A stretch of DNA of 64,000 bases from Cyclobacteriaceae bacterium. Its GTDB lineage: Bacteria > Bacteroidota > Bacteroidia > Cytophagales > Cyclobacteriaceae. The translations under genes were made by a program, and so were the position numbers. The notes under the pieces are model-generated. The model searched no databases. It was given only the letters and a program-made list of their open reading frames with translations, and was not told the origin of the DNA. The stretch covers positions 310,001 through 374,000 of the forward strand of contig JANQSI010000008.1 in NCBI GenBank assembly GCA_028284125.1. Direction: 5' to 3'. Shown piece after piece: positions 36,107 to 46,510 of the stretch (position 1 is its first letter; every line of letters begins with the position of its first letter).

Positions 36107-37798
36107 GTCTACCAGTAACTTATGAATTTTATTTTTAAGATCTTCAGAGACTCTATCGTAATCTGACCAGTCATTACTTGATCTTACTGAAAAATAGAAT
36201 TTGATCTTAGGCTCTGTACCTGAGGGCCTTACGCTGACTTTGGTTCCATCTTGAGTAATGAACTGCAAGACATTTGAACGTGGAAGTAAAACTTCTTCTG
36301 AAGTTCCATTTTCCAGATCTTTCTTTGTGCCTAATTGGTAATCAATAATTTCTGTGACCTTGGATTCGGCTAGAACTTTTGGAGGATCTTCTCTGAATTT
36401 TCTCATCATTTCCACAATTTCATCAGCTCCGCTTTTCCCTTTTTTGACAATTGATTTCAGTTCTTCTTGATAAATTCCATACTCTTTGTAGATGTCCAAA
36501 AGAATTTCAAAGAGCGATTTATTTTGGTCTCTTGCCCATGCTGTCATTTCAGCTAAAATGGCACAGCTTGCGACCGCATCTTTATCTCTCACATCATCCC
36601 CGATCATGTATCCATAGCTTTCCTCGCCTCCGCCTATGAATTTTCCCTTTCCCTCCAATTTTCCAATTAAGGCGGCAATGTGTTTGAAGCCGGTGAGTGT
36701 GTCGTAGCAGTTGACATCAAAATCATCTGCTATGTCTTTGATTAACTCTGTCGTTACAATGGTTTTAACTATGTACTCATTCTCACTAAATCCAGACTGA
36801 TCCCATTTAGTAAGTAAATAATAGACAATCAAAGCACCTGTTTGATTTCCATTCAGCAATTGGAAGTCACCGTTAGAATTTTTCACAGCTATTCCAACTC
36901 GATCAGAATCGGGATCAGTAGCCATAATTAAGTCGGCATCTATTTCTCTGCCTTTTTCTAAGCCCAGAGTCATTGCTTCTTCTTCTTCCGGGTTTGGATA
37001 AACTACAGTAGGGAAATTTCCATCAGGATTGCTTTGTTCTTCAACTACATGCACGTTTTCAAAGCCCAATTCATTCAATACCCTTGGTATCAAAGTAATT
37101 CCGGTTCCGTGAATGGGGGAGAAAACAATCTTTAGATCCTTCTGATTGTTTATTGAATCAGCGGAGAGTGTAAGGTTTTTAATCATTTCCAAATACTCCT
37201 TGTCGACCGCTTCCCCAATTGATTCAATAAGTTCATGATTAGGATTGAAATTCACTTCATCGATACCTGAAATTTGATTGACATGATCGATTACATTGGT
37301 ATCATGAGGGCTGACCAACTGTGCTCCGTCTGACCAGTACGCTTTATACCCGTTATACTCTTTTGGATTGTGAGAAGCTGTAAGCACAACTCCTCCGTTG
37401 CAGTTGAGATGTCTGATTGCAAAAGAGAGTTCTGGGGTAGGTCTGAGGTCTTCAAACAAATAGACTTTTATTCCATTCGCAGAAAAAACATCCGCAGTGA
37501 TTTGTGCAAATCGTTTGCTATTATTTCGGCTATCGTGAGCGATCGCCACGGATAGTGGACCTGAACTTGATTGCTTCAAATAATTGGCAAAACCTTGAGT
37601 GGCCATTCCTATCGTGTATCTGTTTACTCGATTCGATCCAACTCCCATAATGCCCCTTAATCCGCCAGTACCAAATTCCAGGTTTTTGTAAAATGCCTCT
37701 TCCAAGTCACCTTCTGGCATGGTTTGTATTTCCCGCCTTGATTCCTCGTCAAGGCTTTTTGAATTAAGCCACTCTTCTGCTTTTGTTCTCGCGTCCAT
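36095..37798 (-). CDS. Phosphosugar mutase (phosphoglucomutase/phosphomannomutase, alpha-D-phosphohexomutase family)
   Basis: The 567-residue enzyme contains all four family motifs: the phosphoserine loop TASHNPKEYNGYK (Ser142), the Mg2+ loop ATDPDSDRVGIAV, the sugar-binding loop GGEESYGYM and the phosphate-binding loop VRPSGTEPKIKFYF. The length resembles PgcA-type mutases, which move phosphate between C1 and C6 of glucose or mannose. It feeds glycogen and cell-wall precursor pathways. It starts 13 bp after trpS on the same strand. Confidence 0.93.
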   Translation of the reverse strand: MDARTKAEEWLNSKSLDEESRREIQTMPEGDLEEAFYKNLEFGTGGLRGIMGVGSNRVNRYTIGMATQGFANYLKQSSSGPLSVAIAHDSRNNSKRFAQITADVFSANGIKVYLFEDLRPTPELSFAIRHLNCNGGVVLTASHNPKEYNGYKAYWSDGAQLVSPHDTNVIDHVNQISGIDEVNFNPNHELIESIGEAVDKEYLEMIKNLTLSADSINNQKDLKIVFSPIHGTGITLIPRVLNELGFENVHVVEEQSNPDGNFPTVVYPNPEEEEAMTLGLEKGREIDADLIMATDPDSDRVGIAVKNSNGDFQLLNGNQTGALIVYYLLTKWDQSGFSENEYIVKTIVTTELIKDIADDFDVNCYDTLTGFKHIAALIGKLEGKGKFIGGGEESYGYMIGDDVRDKDAVASCAILAEMTAWARDQNKSLFEILLDIYKEYGIYQEELKSIVKKGKSGADEIVEMMRKFREDPPKVLAESKVTEIIDYQLGTKKDLENGTSEEVLLPRSNVLQFITQDGTKVSVRPSGTEPKIKFYFSVRSSNDWSDYDRVSEDLKNKIHKLLVDLGL

Positions 37799-37811
37799 TT
37801 TTGATCTTGAA

Positions 37812-38783
37812 TTAGGCGAAACCGAGTCTTGTCTTTACTCGAAGTAGTACTTCTGAAGCAAAAACCTCTGCCTTTTCTTCGCCTTCGTTAAGTTTTTTCT
37901 CCAACTCGTCGAGGTTGCTCATGTAATGATCATAGATCTCACGTTCTTCTTTGAATCTCTCATTTATGAGTTCGAACAATGCTTGCTTCGCGTGTCCATA
38001 TCCATAATTTCCACCTTCATAATTTTTTCTCATTTCCTGTGTTTGATCACCTGTGGCTAGCAGTTGATAGATTGAAAATACGTTACAGGTGTCTGGGTTT
38101 TTAGGCTCTTCCATTGGAGTGCTGTCTGTCACAATTTTCATCACATTCTTGCGCAGCTGTTTTTCCGGTAGAAAGACATCTATGATGTTACCGTAGCTTT
38201 TACTCATTTTTTGACCATCTGTTCCAGGAATCGTCATCACACGGTCATCGATCAAGGGCTCAGGAACAACAAATGTTTCCCCAAACTGACTGTTAAAGGT
38301 TTTGGCAAGGTCTCTAGTAATTTCCAAATGTTGCTTTTGATCTTTTCCTACCGGCACAAAATCCGCGTCATACAGCAGAATATCTGACGCCATGAGTACT
38401 GGATAATCAAACAGCCCTGTGTTTACATCCGATAACTTGTCTGCTTTGTCTTTGAATGATGTAGCATTTGCCAACATTGGATAGGGAGTGAAGCAATTGA
38501 GATACCAGGTTAATTCACAAACCATGGGCACTCGTGATTGCCTATAAAACACATTTTTAGTTGTGTCAAAACCACAGGCCAGCCATGCAGCCGCAACAGC
38601 ATTCGTGTTTTCAATTCTAAGTTTTGAATCTTTGATTGAGGTAAGTGAATGAAGATCAGCGATAAAAAAGAAAGATTCATTGGCTTCATTCTTCGAAAGC
38701 TCAATAGCTGGCAGGATTGCCCCCATGAGATTTCCAAGGTGTGGTTTACCTGAACTTTGTATCCCCGTAAGTATTCTGGTCAT
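37812..38783 (-). CDS. trpS: Tryptophanyl-tRNA synthetase
   Basis: The start at 38783 (MTRILTGIQSSG) is supported by a -7 box 19 nt upstream and gives 323 residues, normal for bacterial TrpS. The class I HIGH-like motif is PHLGN at 14-18, and KMSKS is at 192-196. SDILLYDADFVPVGKDQKQH and DDRVMTIPGTDG are further family segments. It charges tRNA-Trp in the cytoplasm. Confidence 0.97.
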   Translation of the reverse strand: MTRILTGIQSSGKPHLGNLMGAILPAIELSKNEANESFFFIADLHSLTSIKDSKLRIENTNAVAAAWLACGFDTTKNVFYRQSRVPMVCELTWYLNCFTPYPMLANATSFKDKADKLSDVNTGLFDYPVLMASDILLYDADFVPVGKDQKQHLEITRDLAKTFNSQFGETFVVPEPLIDDRVMTIPGTDGQKMSKSYGNIIDVFLPEKQLRKNVMKIVTDSTPMEEPKNPDTCNVFSIYQLLATGDQTQEMRKNYEGGNYGYGHAKQALFELINERFKEEREIYDHYMSNLDELEKKLNEGEEKAEVFASEVLLRVKTRLGFA

Positions 38784-38801
38784 TTTTGGAAAAAATTTGT
38801 G

Positions 38802-38809
38802 CAAACCTA
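38802..38809 (-). promoter_or_regulatory. -7 box for trpS (TAGGTTTG)
   Basis: TAGGTTTG on the minus strand fits TAnnTTTG. The inferred transcription start near 38796 leaves a leader of about 13 nt before the trpS ATG, which rules out a trp-type leader peptide or T-box here. Confidence 0.5.
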
Positions 38810-38847
38810 CCATTAAATTAGAACCTTTGCGTTCTAATTAGTGTGCT

Positions 38848-39948
38848 ATGAAACTGAATTTTGAAATGCGCTACACATTGCTTTCGATGCTGATCCTATT
38901 TGTCAATTTCTCATTTGGTCAAGGGAACCTGAAATTCGAAAATGAGACTTATGATTTTGGTGATATAAAAGAAGATGGAGGATATGTTGAGACTATTTTC
39001 GGTTTCATCAACGATGGTGATCAGCCGATCAAGATAACTGGCGTTAGAGCTTCTTGTGGTTGCACGACTCCAGGGTGGACTAAAGAAGAAGTAATGCCTG
39101 GTGATAGCGGATTTGTAAAGGCAAGGTACAATCCAAGAAACCGACCTGGAAAATTTAGGAAGTCTTTGAGAGTTAGCTCTAATGGGGGTCAAAAAATGCT
39201 TTACATCACAGGTCTAGTGATGCCAAAACCTAGGAATGTTTTAGAAGAATATTCGATAAGTTCTGGCAACCTTCGGTTGAAGCAGCGTTCACTAAACTTT
39301 GGAAAAATCACGACAGAGAAGACTGTAGAAAAGAACTTTGACGTCTACAATTCCGGTTCTGATTCTATTCAGTTGTACACAGAACTAATGGAAGTTCCTG
39401 ATCATTTACAATTGAAGCTACAACCAGAAGTAATTGCAGCTGGTGAAAAAGGAGTTCTAACCATTCAGTTTGATCCAGTAAAGAGAGATGATTTAGGATT
39501 CCTCAGCGATAATATTACCATCCAGACGGATTCAGTAGTTACTCAGAAAAATCAATTCTATGTGATTTCCAGTATTGAAGAATTTTTTCCTGAGATGTCA
39601 GCAGATAAATTGGACAAAGCCGCCAAGCTCCAAATTGAAGAGCGAGTTTTCGATTTTGGAAAAGCTTCTGCCGGAGATATGGTTGAAGCAGAGTTTGTTC
39701 TTACAAATGCTGGCAGAGAAAAATTGAATTTCAGAAAGATAAAATCAAATTGCAGTTGTGTGACTTACGATATTAAATCAAGTAACATCAAGAAGGGAAA
39801 ATCTCAAACCTTGAAGTTGATGTTTGATACACGGGGAAGGAGGGGAAACCAATATAAAACGGTCACCATCTTCTCGAATGATCCTGTTGCTCCGACTCAG
39901 ATGGTGACCATTAAGGGCACTATTCAAAAAAGTGAGGACGGCAAGTAA
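38848..39948 (+). CDS. DUF1573 (ASH/HYDIN-like) exported protein
   Basis: The 366-residue protein has a signal peptide (ending NFSFGQ) and three Ig-like ASH modules. The first has YDFGDIKEDGGYVE and GVRASCGCTTPGW, the second starts LNFGKITTEKTVEKNFDVYN, and the third has VFDFGKASAGDMVEAEFVLT and IKSNCSCVTYD. The paired CGC and CSC motifs are typical of DUF1573. Function is unknown in detail; these proteins are common in the Bacteroidota envelope. It is divergent from trpS and convergent with the M1 peptidase gene, with no spacer between the stop codons. Confidence 0.9.
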   Translation: MKLNFEMRYTLLSMLILFVNFSFGQGNLKFENETYDFGDIKEDGGYVETIFGFINDGDQPIKITGVRASCGCTTPGWTKEEVMPGDSGFVKARYNPRNRPGKFRKSLRVSSNGGQKMLYITGLVMPKPRNVLEEYSISSGNLRLKQRSLNFGKITTEKTVEKNFDVYNSGSDSIQLYTELMEVPDHLQLKLQPEVIAAGEKGVLTIQFDPVKRDDLGFLSDNITIQTDSVVTQKNQFYVISSIEEFFPEMSADKLDKAAKLQIEERVFDFGKASAGDMVEAEFVLTNAGREKLNFRKIKSNCSCVTYDIKSSNIKKGKSQTLKLMFDTRGRRGNQYKTVTIFSNDPVAPTQMVTIKGTIQKSEDGK

Positions 39949-39955
39949 TTACTTG
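39942..39955. other. Perfect 14-bp palindrome spanning two convergent stop codons
   Basis: CAAGTAATTACTTG contains the TAA of the DUF1573 gene and the TAA of the M1 peptidase gene, placed back to back. Both proteins therefore end in Lys encoded by AAG. It could act as a small two-way termination or mRNA-end structure, but there is no unpaired loop in the perfect form. Confidence 0.35.
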
Positions 39956-41784
39956 TTTTCCCACTTGTTATTATCCCTGTTAATATCAGCTAGTAGACCG
40001 GTATCATCAATTTGAATAGATTGAATATTGTCTAGTTTACCGTCTATTTGAAAGTTGTACGTTGGATGCGTCCATTTCCAGTCCGGAAGAACTACTCGGT
40101 CAAGATCGTTTTTAACCGGCTTTTCTCCACGCATGATTGATAAAGGAGCGTAATACGTTTTTTTAGATCCGTCTTTGAATGTAACAATTACATCCATTGG
40201 CATTGGCATATCGCCTTCTCGAACTAATTCTACTAGTACATTCCCATCGAATTCCTCGACTTTGTTCACTCCATAGTCAATTGATTTAGTAGAGTTAACG
40301 AAATAATCGTAATACCAATCCAATTCCAAACCGGAAGTTTTCTCAGCTATCCTTACAAAATCATTCAGATCAGGGTGTTTAAATTTCCATTCGTTGAAAA
40401 AGCGTAGTAGTGCTTTATCTCTCGCTTCCTCACCAATGATGTATCCTAGTTGTGCTATACTTACAGCTCCCTTAGAATAAGCTGCAGTTCCATAGGCGAA
40501 GTTGGTTTCAAAGTGGTCAGCATGCGTGCTCATAGGTTCTTCCTTACCACTTACAGCGAGAGCATAGTATCCCATATAGCTTCTATTATTGAACCAGTCT
40601 ACATTTCTATCAAATACATGGGCTACAGTCAAGCTCGATGCGTATGTGGTATATCCTTCATCCATCCACGCATAGTAACTTTCATTTATTCCAAGGACCC
40701 CTTGATACCAACTATGTAAGGCTTCATGAACAGTTACTCCAGTCAAGCTTCGAAGACTTCTATGACCGGTAATTAAAGTAGCCATTGGATACTCCATTCC
40801 TCCATCACCACCTTGAATGACCGAGTAATGAGGGTAGGGATATTTGCCGAAATTCTTCTCAATGAATTGAAACGCTTTAGAAGTAATCTCTGGCAATTTT
40901 GACCACTCTTTAGTATTCTCATTCTCTTGATAGAAGAAATGTAAATCAGGTCCTCCGGGAACATTCGTTACGACATGCTTGTAATCAGGGTCTGCTGCCC
41001 ATGCAAAATCATGCACTTTCTCCGCTTTGAATTTCCACGTTAATTTTTTTCCACTTCTTTTTACTTCAACTCCTTCATCTTCGTACCCATATCCAATTTC
41101 ATTCGGGTTTTGTAAAACCCCAGTGCCTGCTAATATATAATCCTTGTCAATCGTAATATTGACTTCATAATTGCCAAATGGAGAATAAAATTCACGCCCC
41201 ACGTATGGATGCGCGTGCCAACCTCTTTCATCATATTCTGCGAGCTTGGGAAACCACTGAGTCATCGAGTAATCGATACCTTCCCTGTTGTTTCGGCCAC
41301 TTCTTCTAATTTGTACAGGTACCTGGCTATCAAAAGCCATGCTAAGTGTCGTTTGACCTCCAGGAGGAATTGGTCTGGCTAAATCCGCCTCAACTACTGT
41401 TCCTTCGATGATAAAATCAACCGCTGAACCGTCCTGTTGAAGCTTGTTCACCTTGTGATAACCGACCTGTGAATTGTCCAATTTTGATATTCTGTCGTTG
41501 ACACGACCATCTGGATCCTCAATTGTCCTACTTCGGACATCCATCATGCTTTCAGGTTGAAATGCATTGAAATAAAGGTGATAAAACACCTTATAGAGCG
41601 TATCAGGGCTGTTATTGGTGTATTTTATTGTTTGAGATCCTTGGAATTGATGATTTTCAACGTCAAAATCTATGTCCATTTTGTAGTCAACGTGTTGCTG
41701 CCAGTAGCTCTGAGCGAAAGAAAAGTGACCCGTAACAACAAATAATAGTGGGAAAAAAGCTTTCTTGATAAAATTATATTTCAT
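39949..41784 (-). CDS. Exported M1 family zinc metallopeptidase (aminopeptidase N-like)
   Basis: The 611-residue protein has a signal peptide ending FAQ. Zinc ligands are His353 and His357 in HEALH with catalytic Glu354, and Glu376 lies 18 residues further on (HExxH-18-E). The exopeptidase motif GxMEN appears as GGMEYP at 328-333, with Tyr in place of Asn, which is seen in distant M1 members. The N-terminal beta domain (YKMDIDFDVENHQFQGSQTI) fits M1. It probably trims peptides in the periplasm or at the surface. Confidence 0.92.
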   Translation of the reverse strand: MKYNFIKKAFFPLLFVVTGHFSFAQSYWQQHVDYKMDIDFDVENHQFQGSQTIKYTNNSPDTLYKVFYHLYFNAFQPESMMDVRSRTIEDPDGRVNDRISKLDNSQVGYHKVNKLQQDGSAVDFIIEGTVVEADLARPIPPGGQTTLSMAFDSQVPVQIRRSGRNNREGIDYSMTQWFPKLAEYDERGWHAHPYVGREFYSPFGNYEVNITIDKDYILAGTGVLQNPNEIGYGYEDEGVEVKRSGKKLTWKFKAEKVHDFAWAADPDYKHVVTNVPGGPDLHFFYQENENTKEWSKLPEITSKAFQFIEKNFGKYPYPHYSVIQGGDGGMEYPMATLITGHRSLRSLTGVTVHEALHSWYQGVLGINESYYAWMDEGYTTYASSLTVAHVFDRNVDWFNNRSYMGYYALAVSGKEEPMSTHADHFETNFAYGTAAYSKGAVSIAQLGYIIGEEARDKALLRFFNEWKFKHPDLNDFVRIAEKTSGLELDWYYDYFVNSTKSIDYGVNKVEEFDGNVLVELVREGDMPMPMDVIVTFKDGSKKTYYAPLSIMRGEKPVKNDLDRVVLPDWKWTHPTYNFQIDGKLDNIQSIQIDDTGLLADINRDNNKWENK

Positions 41785-41862
41785 AGTTGAAAAATTGTTA
41801 ATAAAAAGTGGGACCTAATTGGGAAAATAAACGTATATTGTTACAACCTTAATCTAAGAGTG

Positions 41863-43949
<2,087 letters not shown>

Positions 43950-44041
43950 TTAAAGAGATTATGAAGGCTAAAAATTAGTGAGAATTGGATGTGTTTCCTG
44001 TACCTTCATTCGCATTTAAAACGCAGTGATTTTGTAATGTA

Positions 44042-44049
44042 CAAAGATA
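44042..44049 (-). promoter_or_regulatory. -7 box for gyrB (TATCTTTG)
   Basis: TATCTTTG on the minus strand is an exact TAnnTTTG match. The inferred start near 44035 would give a leader of about 95 nt. An 8-bp inverted repeat (TTTTTGAC at 44063-44070, GTCAAAAA at 44083-44090) lies just upstream and could be a supercoiling- or regulator-sensitive element. Confidence 0.5.
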
Positions 44050-44130
44050 CAAAATTTAGGCGTTTTTGACTAGGTTTTCATGGTCAAAAAGAGGGAGTAA
44101 AATAGACCCGAATTTCTGCCTTGTTTCTTG

Positions 44131-44496
44131 CTAATAGGTGCCTGCGGAAAGCATGACGAGTGTACAGGCTTCCAAAACCTCAATACCCTTCGATTCGGCA
44201 GTAGAAAACAACCGGTGGTTCTCTGTCCCCGGATTGAATATGATTCTTTGCGGATTCAATGAAAGTACGTATTCTTCCCATTCCTGTAGGTTTTTTTCAC
44301 CAACATAGAGTGTGATGGTATTTACGTCCAGAACTTTTGGTCGAACCCTGAGGTCCAATATTGTCTTTCCTGCCAGTTCACCTTTTCTTATTCCAATTGG
44401 GACCAATTCGTGTCCATGTTGGACTAATTTATTCGCGGCAAGATAAGCGTATCTAGAGGGGTTAGGAGTGGCACCAATAAGTACTGTTTTTTTCAT
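44131..44496 (-). CDS. CoA-binding Rossmann protein (YccU-like)
   Basis: The 121-residue protein is one CoA-binding domain: VLIGATPNPSRYAYLAANKL, LVPIGIRKGELAGKTILD, DTITLYVG-type strand and FNPGTENHRL. The family binds CoA in a Rossmann fold, but its cellular role is not established. Its ATG overlaps the TAA of the upstream MORN-repeat gene by 1 bp, so the two are translationally coupled. Confidence 0.85.
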   Translation of the reverse strand: MKKTVLIGATPNPSRYAYLAANKLVQHGHELVPIGIRKGELAGKTILDLRVRPKVLDVNTITLYVGEKNLQEWEEYVLSLNPQRIIFNPGTENHRLFSTAESKGIEVLEACTLVMLSAGTY

Positions 44497-46337
44497 TATT
44501 GAGTTTTGCTTTTATTATCCGGTCCAGCGAACCCGAAATTAAGTCCAAAAGTGATTGGAAAGTGAAGGGATGATTCAACCTTGGGATTGAAATAGCTGTC
44601 GAAATTTGGGTCTTGATTATTTCTAGCGTAGGACCTGTTGGCGGCATTTACTCCAAGAAAAAGATCGACTGTCCATCCGGAATCGCCAACGTCTCTCATC
44701 CATCGGGTTCCAATGAAAACACCATAAGCAAAACTGGATTCAGAAAGCTCGCCAAAAACTACCTGTGGTCCAGGAAAAATAATCGAACGATCGAGGAAAT
44801 TTACTTTGTAGTTGATTCGAGTGTAGCTTAGTTGATGTCCAAAATAAAACATGCCAAACCGGCCGTCTTCATGGTAAAATTTTTGTCGAAAACTGATCCT
44901 GCTACCTCGCTCGAAAAGTACATCATTTTCAATGTCGTCATCGGAACCGAAAAAAGGATCTCTTAAGATATCCAATTGAAGTTCATAGCCAAGCCGCTCT
45001 TGCTTGTAGTATTCGATTGCGATTGGGAGTTTGCTGTCAACGAGCCAGATCGGATTGGTACCCAAAATAACAGCTTGGTATTCATTGATCCTATATTGGA
45101 AGTATCGCAATCCTCTTCGCTTGAACTTGTATTCTGGCTTATCAAAACCTTCCCCATCTCGAAGCGAAAGATCTCTGGATTGCCTAGTCTTAAAAATTGG
45201 TTTTTGATTTTCATAAATCGGAAAATAAGTTCCGGCTAAAGAGCCATCCGGATTGTAAAGCGTCCATTCTCCAACACGTTTATCATCTTCAATTGGGCCT
45301 TCCATTTTCAATGTGCCGTCTCGATAAAATCCTTTGTAGTTCCCTTTACCTTTTTTGAAGTCGGCTTCACCTTCAACTTGTCCTTCTTCATCAAAATAGA
45401 CCCATTTTCCTTCTTTCTTCTCATCAACTAATTGACCTGATGCCTTTTTTCCTCCATTGGTGTAGTATTCTGAAAAATCGCCTGATCCACTATCAAATTC
45501 AATTTCTCCTTGTACCTCCCCAGTGGGATAAAATAGTTTCCAGTAACCTTCCTTTTTGTCCTGTTCAATCAATCCTGACTGTTTCAAAGTACCATTTTCA
45601 TGATAGTAGCTCCATTCACCTGTTCGTAACCCACTTTCATACGTTCCAATCGCTTTGTCCTGGCCATTTTTATGAAGGTATTTCCAAGGGCCTGACCGCA
45701 AACCATTTTCAAAGTTTCCAAAAGCTTCCACCTCACCAGACTCGTAATAGTAAATCCATTCTCCTGTACTTATTTCGTCTATTGTTTCGCCCTCCATTCG
45801 GATGTTCCCAAAAGGGTAAAACTCCTTGTAGGACCCTTTGCGATCTTTGAAAAATGACTGGGCTTTTAGGCTTTGGTCCTCATAGAAATAGTTCCATATG
45901 CCATCCTTTTGATTGTCATTAAATTTTCCAGCACTTTTTTCCCCACCGTTCTCAAAATAAAAGGTCCAATCACCTTCTTTGTCTTTGTTTTTCAAAATCC
46001 CACTGGACTTGATGTTGCCATTTTCAAAGTAGTATTCCCATTTGCCATCAGGAATTCCATCCTCGAATCTGCCAACTGCTTTCTTTCTGCCGTTTTCATA
46101 AAAATAGGTCCATACACTATCTGCACGATCGTTTTTGTACCAACCAAATGTTTGAAGCGATCCATTTGGATAGAAAGCCTCGTATGATCCATGCAAGGTT
46201 GAATCTGAAAGCTTGTAGTGAAAGATTTCTTTCAACTGAGAGCTATCTGAGCCATAATATTTTTTTCCCTGCGTATTTTGACTTACAACGAAAAGGGGTG
46301 TTAATAATAAAATAATATGTAACGCTAGCCTTGACAT
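44496..46337 (-). CDS. Exported MORN-type repeat protein with C-terminal beta-sheet-rich domain
   Basis: The 613-residue protein has a signal peptide (ending VVSQ). About 15 MORN_2-like repeats follow across residues about 25-375, each of the form YYENG..K..G.F..G..DG.W.Y. The C-terminal about 220 residues are beta-rich with aromatic strands (YKFKRRGLRYFQYRINEYQA, FYFGHQLSYTRINYKVNFL, HFPITFGLNFGFAG), suggesting an outer-membrane-associated barrel or surface domain. MORN_2 proteins are sometimes labelled YwqK antitoxins. No toxin is present here, so a surface or scaffolding role is more likely. Confidence 0.82.
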   Translation of the reverse strand: MSRLALHIILLLTPLFVVSQNTQGKKYYGSDSSQLKEIFHYKLSDSTLHGSYEAFYPNGSLQTFGWYKNDRADSVWTYFYENGRKKAVGRFEDGIPDGKWEYYFENGNIKSSGILKNKDKEGDWTFYFENGGEKSAGKFNDNQKDGIWNYFYEDQSLKAQSFFKDRKGSYKEFYPFGNIRMEGETIDEISTGEWIYYYESGEVEAFGNFENGLRSGPWKYLHKNGQDKAIGTYESGLRTGEWSYYHENGTLKQSGLIEQDKKEGYWKLFYPTGEVQGEIEFDSGSGDFSEYYTNGGKKASGQLVDEKKEGKWVYFDEEGQVEGEADFKKGKGNYKGFYRDGTLKMEGPIEDDKRVGEWTLYNPDGSLAGTYFPIYENQKPIFKTRQSRDLSLRDGEGFDKPEYKFKRRGLRYFQYRINEYQAVILGTNPIWLVDSKLPIAIEYYKQERLGYELQLDILRDPFFGSDDDIENDVLFERGSRISFRQKFYHEDGRFGMFYFGHQLSYTRINYKVNFLDRSIIFPGPQVVFGELSESSFAYGVFIGTRWMRDVGDSGWTVDLFLGVNAANRSYARNNQDPNFDSYFNPKVESSLHFPITFGLNFGFAGPDNKSKTQ

Positions 46338-46389
46338 TAACTGTTAAACGATATTTTTTCTTTAAGTAGCAACATATCATTCAATTTTA

Positions 46390-46437
46390 ATGATGAGCAA
46401 TTGATGTAGAAGATAATCACTTCCAAATTCTCATCAT
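46390..46437 (+). promoter_or_regulatory. Candidate regulatory site related to the 6802 repeat
   Basis: TGATGAGCAATTGATGTAG at 46391-46409 matches the copy at 6802 in 17 of 19 positions. It lies between the divergent MORN-repeat and glutaryl-CoA dehydrogenase genes. CTCATCAT at 46430-46437 is the inverse of ATGATGAG at 46390-46397. A shared regulator is inferred, not shown. Confidence 0.35.
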
Positions 46438-46462
46438 CTGTTTTATTGCAGATATAAGAGTG

Positions 46463-46470
46463 TAAATTTG
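46463..46470 (+). promoter_or_regulatory. -7 box for the acyl-CoA dehydrogenase gene (TAAATTTG)
   Basis: TAAATTTG matches TAnnTTTG on the plus strand. The inferred start near 46476 gives a leader of about 35 nt. The related repeat at 46391 lies about 85 nt upstream of that start. Confidence 0.5.
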
Positions 46471-46510
46471 CGGCAAAATTTTAACAACCGATATAACTCC
46501 AAACATTCCA

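Noticed and set aside
38784-38847. trp leader or T-box before trpS
   Set aside because: The gap is 64 bp and the predicted leader only about 13 nt. No specifier loop or Trp-rich peptide is possible.
39949-41784. Inactive M1 peptidase because GxMEN reads GGMEYP
   Set aside because: The zinc site HExxH-18-E is intact, and the Asn position varies among distant M1 members.
44063-44090. Intrinsic terminator of the CoA-binding gene
   Set aside because: An 8-bp inverted repeat is present, but it lies downstream of that gene beside the gyrB promoter and has no separate U-run; treated as part of the gyrB upstream region.
44496-46337. Toxin-antitoxin call from YwqK-like naming
   Set aside because: No toxin gene is adjacent, the protein is exported, and it carries about 15 repeats plus a beta-rich tail.
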